A stretch of 64,000 nt of DNA. Origin: Rhynchosporium graminicola. Its lineage: Eukaryota > Ascomycota > Leotiomycetes > Helotiales > Ploettnerulaceae. The number at the start of each line of letters is the position of its first letter. Position 1 is the stretch's first letter. The stretch lies in NCBI GenBank assembly GCA_900074885.1, contig FJUW01000068.1, forward strand, positions 1 through 64,000, read 5' to 3'. Made by a program: the position numbers and the translations under genes. Below the pieces are notes generated by a model. That model searched no databases, was not told the origin of the DNA, and saw only the letters and a program-made list of their open reading frames with translations. Of this stretch, positions 60,201 through 64,000 are shown piece after piece.

Positions 60201-62230
60201 TATACTAAGTACTAACTTGTAAGCGCTTATATTAGTAATATCGAACTCGATATCTTTAGTATATCCTTATAATATTTTCATATTTATCTAATTAGTTTAA
60301 AAGGTTATTATTTTATCTCGACTTCTAATTATATCCTTATCTAATATAAATAGATAATATAAAATCTTCTTTTTAACTAGTCTGAACCTGAGGTTTATAG
60401 CTATTATATAATCTATAAAATTACCTATTACTTTAAAGTCTACTATTACTCTAAGTATTTATCTCTAAATATAAATAATTAGGAATAGTTATTATCCCTT
60501 TCCTATTATATAAAGTTCTTTATTATATAAGTTCCTAAGCTCTTTATAAATACTTATCAGTAGCCTCATATCGCTAAGGTCTTCTAGTTTTTTAATATCC
60601 CTGTTACTTCGTTAGCTAAGTAATAGATATCACTACTATCTTCTTCGAGCTAGAATACTAAGATATATTTTAAGAGCTAATAGTTTCTATTTGCTTTACT
60701 AGAGTAATAGATTTAGTATAAGTTCGTCTAATAGAATAACTATATTATTACTATATATCGTAAGTAATTGGTCTTTAATATATTATTTACTTCTATATAC
60801 TCTCTAGCCTAGTCTCTTTTTTTCCTGCAGACTACTTATTATTTATATATTTTTAAGGTATAATCAAGGTTATCTATAGAAGTATACTTATACTACTAAT
60901 TATATTTAACCGCTTAGTTAGTTTCCTTTATTATATCATTATACTCTTATAGAATATGATAGATTCGTATTATTTACTCTCAATATACTATTACTTAGTT
61001 ACTTTGATATAAGATAACCTCGACTCTATATACTTTTATATAAGATCTATTAGTAATAGCTTCTACTAAATTATTCTAATAGAGGTCGTTTACTTTCTTA
61101 TAAGCTTATTTAAAGCTTTTATAACTACTTCCCATAAGATACCTTATATACTCTTTAATTAATATTCCTAATCTATTAGAACTAACTTCTTCGGGAGTAT
61201 CCGAGTCTAGTCCGGACTGTTCGAGGTCGAGTTAGTCTATAATATTATAAAGTTCCTCTTTATTATTAGGAGTTATATCTATATAATTTTTAGCTAACTC
61301 TAGTCCTTTTTAGATATAAGTTACGTATAAAGATATTTACTCTTAATACTTTCCTCTTCTTTAGATTCTAATATTAAGTTCTCTATATAATATATAATCT
61401 TAAGACCTCTTTCCTCTGCTTTAACTACTCTTATAGTTCCCTATAAGATATCTTAGTTTTCTATAGTTAAAATAAGTATAATCCTACTTATATTTTATTT
61501 ACTACTATAGTAATAATTCCTTTCGATTAGTAGTATTAAGTTCTATAAGGTTTCTATACGTTTTAGAGCTCTAGTTCCCTCGGGACTTCCTTTCGCTTAT
61601 TTATTTATAATAAAGTCATACTATACTTTCTTCTTTATTTCACTTATACTAGTTATTATTCATCTTATAAGTTGCCTCAATTAGTTACTCGAGTATCTCT
61701 TTAGTACTATTATATTAAAAGAGTTTATTCTTAATAAAGTCCTTAAGACCTTTTCAATAAGTATAATTAAGTGCCTTATTACTCTACTTAGTATAAGTAG
61801 AGTATTATTAAAAGTCTCTAGTATAAGTAGTTACTAATCTATTCTAGTAAAGAGCTTTAATTACTTACTTCGCTTCTCTTCGTTTATTTATAACTCTAAA
61901 GTTAGCTTTAATCTCCTTAATAAACTTTTCCTAAGTACTAAAGATTTTAATAGTAATATCTTCTACTTTATATTTATTTATAATACTATTCTTATTACTT
62001 TATATAAAGTATTCTTCGAGGAATCCTTCGATCTAGTTCAGGGCTTTACTTTTAAGTAGTATTACTATCTAAAGTACTTATTTAGTCTCAGATCTAAAGC
62101 GATCTCTATTAAATTTAATATATAATCGAAATTAAAGTAAGAACCCTAGAAAGTAGTTCCTCTCGCTATTAAAAGCTTCGATAGCCTTATACTTAAGGTT
62201 TTTATCGATTTCGCTAATGAGTATTATCGC
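57300..62230 (-). pseudogene. Element G gag-pol
   Basis: Gag from about 62230 on the minus strand (YKAIEAFNSERNYF near 62195-62150), with a capsid-like stretch ALNQIEGFLEEYF (about 62045-62005). A CCHC knuckle at about 61430-61490 reads YFNYRKLRYLIGNY, with Cys and His turned into Tyr. Reverse transcriptase has AAYLDNILIYF (59421-59453) and GFANFYRRF (about 59195-59220). RNase H and integrase continue to about 57300. No chromodomain recognised. Many TAG/TAA; boundaries approximate. Confidence 0.78.
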
Positions 62231-62323
62231 GCTAGAAGTAGATAATAATACAAGTATTCCTACGACTAATATTATTATTTAATCTGATATATACGCTAGT
62301 ATCTGTTAGTATAATACTTAAAG

Positions 62324-62702
62324 TATAATATATAGTCGAACGTAGTATTCGTTCGAGAGTACGAAAGTAAGTCAGTTAAGTAAGTAGGGACGCTACTACT
62401 AGATTAAGTCTAATAATCTTTTTAAGTTACTAAGTATAAGTTAAGATACTATATTTAATTTAAATACGAAGCTTCTATCTAATAAGTAGATATACTAGTC
62501 TTATATAGAATTTTTATTCTATTAAATCAGTTAAATCATCTGAATTATTATAAAGTCTATAAGCTATAAGCTGATTCACTATATGTCCTTCTGTTACGTG
62601 ACCTATAGCTTCTCTATACAGTATAAGGCTTACTCTAATCTAGGCTAGTCCATCTGCCGAGCCTCAGGGCTATGTCACCTGTTCCGGCCAAGGGTCGTAA
62701 TA
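62324..62702 (-). repeat. Element G right LTR (379 bp)
   Basis: Inner end TATAATATATAGTCG (the outer copy has TATAACGTACAGTCG); outer end CCTGTTCCGGCCAAGGGTCG keeps CA/TG. Carries the empty insertion site of F. Followed by TACTA. Confidence 0.95.
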
Positions 62703-63046
62703 TACTAATACTATAATACTCTCATATCGATTAAATAAAGCTTTTTTATCTGCGAAACTTATACCTTATGAATAGATAAGAAGAAAAACTACTATTATAT
62801 TAAAACCTTAGAGCTAAGAAGGGTAAGTATTCGCTGCTAGTAGAGCTTAGAACAGGTCGAAGAATAGAGGTTATAGCTAGAGATTCTATACTAGGGATAT
62901 AGCAGTAGAAGTAGAGAGTTTAATAATATATATAGAAGGTTAGGAGTTATGGATTATAGAGTTAAGATGAGGAGATATTCTCTGTCTCGAAGGGGAGTTC
63001 TATGAAGAGAGTTTTAGGATTATATAGCTTTCGAGATATATATTTA
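62703..63046 (+). pseudogene. Element H: gypsy integrase fragment, right part
   Basis: Continues the frame broken by element G (after one copy of TACTA is removed), giving the C-terminal tail of the pol of H with LRNLYLMNRQEEK (about 62745-62785). It breaks off at the LTR of element I. Confidence 0.5.
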
Positions 63047-63214
63047 TATCACGGGTAAGCAACGCGTACGCAGATAGTCAAGTGTAGTATTCAAGAAGTT
63101 CGATATAAGAGAGAGTCAGGTTCTAGCCTAGCTCCGAAGGAAAACGTGCGGGTGCCGCTAGGCTTAGTAAGTATAAGTATCGCCGGTGCTTAATCCTAGG
63201 GCTCGCCCCTTATA
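63047..63214 (-). repeat. Element I LTR (168 bp, 3' LTR in element orientation)
   Basis: Starts TATCACGGG and ends GCTCGCCCCTTATA. The second copy lies outside the window, so the borders come from alignment to E. Confidence 0.7.
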
Positions 63215-63617
63215 TTAATCCCTTTCTCTTTCTGCTTATCTTATATTAGAGTTTGCCTCTAACGACCTATATCCTCCTTATTATAGCGGTCCCGTGTTAC
63301 AGTTCCGATTCGTCAGGGCCTATTATATCTGCGACTCTTTTCCTCGCTTCGTGCCGACTTCACTTAGAAGTAATAATAATAGCAGACTGATAGAGTATTA
63401 TAGCGAACTAATAGCTAGGGAATAATTAATAATATTACTAAAGTCGTATAAGGCCTCCGGTTATTCGTTTGCGTAACTCCTCTATTTATTTCCGGCTTAT
63501 AATAATAGTAAGGCTAATTATATCTTCTTATTTCTTTATTATTACTCTTCCTCTTATTATTAAATAAATCGGTAAACGACCCTGCTTTAGCTATATACAT
63601 ACCTCCTTCTATTACTT

Positions 63618-63623
63618 TATAAA
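63618..63623 (+). promoter_or_regulatory. TATA-like box for the element I opposite-strand ORF
   Basis: TATAAA followed by a CT-rich stretch, about 75-100 bp before the conserved coding-like region, as in element E. Confidence 0.35.
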
Positions 63624-63689
63624 CTGATTCTCTTCTTCTTAATTAACTATTACTAACTATAAGTTAATAAGATCGTCTAGCGTTAATTA

Positions 63690-64000
63690 CTCTTTCCCTT
63701 TCGTTATCTCTGCTTTAAAAATACTATATCCTGCTTACTACTAATCGGAGTTAGATATCTTCTATTATCTACTGCGCTACTTATACTCTCTCCGGGGTCG
63801 ATTATATCGACTAGAATATAAGTCAGATCCCGCTTATTTTCGCCTAATATACGCTAACTTATATAGTCTACTTACTTCCGCGCTTATATAACTTGTTCTC
63901 GTAAGTATAAGAACTATAAAAACTTATATATTTATCTTAAGCTCCGCTAGAAAAACGTCGCTAACTACTTAGTCCTTAAATAGTATATATTACTTATACT
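63690..64000 (+). pseudogene. Element I opposite-strand ORF, partial
   Basis: The plus-strand frame with TAG/TAA interruptions reads ISSIIYCATYTLSGVDYID (about 63756-63812), then IFAQYTLTYIVYLLPRLYN (Q a TAG). The first block matches the opposite-strand ORF of element E position by position over about 19 residues (IS-II-Y-A/T-YTLSG-DYID). It continues past the window end. Confidence 0.55.

Larger units (their letters stand above)
49337..62702 (-). mobile_element. Element G: Ty3/gypsy retrotransposon, left LTR split by element F
   Basis: Right LTR 62324-62702 (379 bp). The left LTR is 49337-49507 plus 56264-56471, which also sums to 379 bp once F and one copy of its target duplication are removed. 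The target duplication is TACTA at 49332-49336 and 62703-62707. Reading is right to left, with a purine-rich tract (minus strand AGAAAGGGGAT) next to the left LTR. Without F the element is about 6.6 kb. A plus-strand ORF lies between integrase and the left LTR. Confidence 0.92.
63047..64000 (-). mobile_element. Element I: Ty3/gypsy retrotransposon, relative of E, cut by window end
   Basis: Its left LTR (63047-63214) is alignable with that of E: TATCACGGGTAAGCAACG against TGTCACGGGTGAATAATG, with AAGTTCGATA and AGTCGT/AAGTAT blocks in register. A purine-rich tract on the minus strand follows (63217-63230). The element therefore runs right to left, with most of it beyond 64000. Confidence 0.75.

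Noticed and set aside
10613..62702. Use of an alternative genetic code (TAG/TAA read as Gln)
   Set aside because: Stops at Gln and Trp positions are common, but catalytic residues change as well (DD to DN, Cys/His to Tyr) and CA/TG are depleted on both strands, including non-coding LTRs. RIP explains all of this.

Overview
The window looks like subtelomeric or other heterochromatic DNA from a filamentous ascomycete (Pezizomycotina). Most of it is AT-rich and almost free of CA and TG dinucleotides. Reading frames that are clearly retroelement or helicase are broken nearly always by TAG/TAA where CAG, CAA or TGG is expected. That is the signature of repeat-induced point mutation (RIP), a process specific to filamentous fungi. 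I see no intact housekeeping gene. The species cannot be named from this sequence.

Layout. 1-930: 93-bp tandem repeat. 1044-1056: telomere-like CCCTAA units, then a degenerate GC-motif repeat field (1079-1600) and AT-rich DNA. 2438-6700 (-): a RIP-destroyed telomere-linked RecQ-type helicase. 6785-10607: an island not touched by RIP, holding a long inverted-repeat (fold-back) element and one weak secreted-protein candidate. From 10613 to the end is a nested graveyard of transposons: A (Ty3/gypsy, -, 10613-17059); B (gypsy, +, 5'-truncated, about 17400-24608); C (gypsy chromovirus, +, 25015-38730) split by D (Ty1/copia, +, 27268-35267); a hAT DNA transposon (about 38735-48390) split by E (gypsy, -, 39465-46272); H (gypsy integrase fragment, +) split by G (gypsy, -, 49337-62702), whose left LTR is in turn split by F (gypsy chromovirus, +, 49508-56258); and I (gypsy, -, from 63047 past the window end). 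Target-site duplications support A (GAAAT), E (CTAGC), F (ATATA), G (TACTA) and probably D (TAAGA), so the order of insertion can be read directly.

The most interesting signal is that six LTR elements (B, D, E, F, G, I) carry an extra decayed ORF on the opposite strand to gag-pol, between integrase/RNase H and the 3' LTR. Five of them (B, D, E, G, I) have a TATA box just upstream. The E and I ORFs share protein-level similarity although their DNA has diverged, and those of F and G look alike as well. A second pattern is that the outward-facing ends of LTRs keep RIP-target CA/TG while the inward-facing ends have lost them, even in nested elements.

Limits: all translations were done by eye through many stop codons. 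Gene ends inside decayed elements are good to tens of bases, LTR ends to a base or two. No database search was possible.
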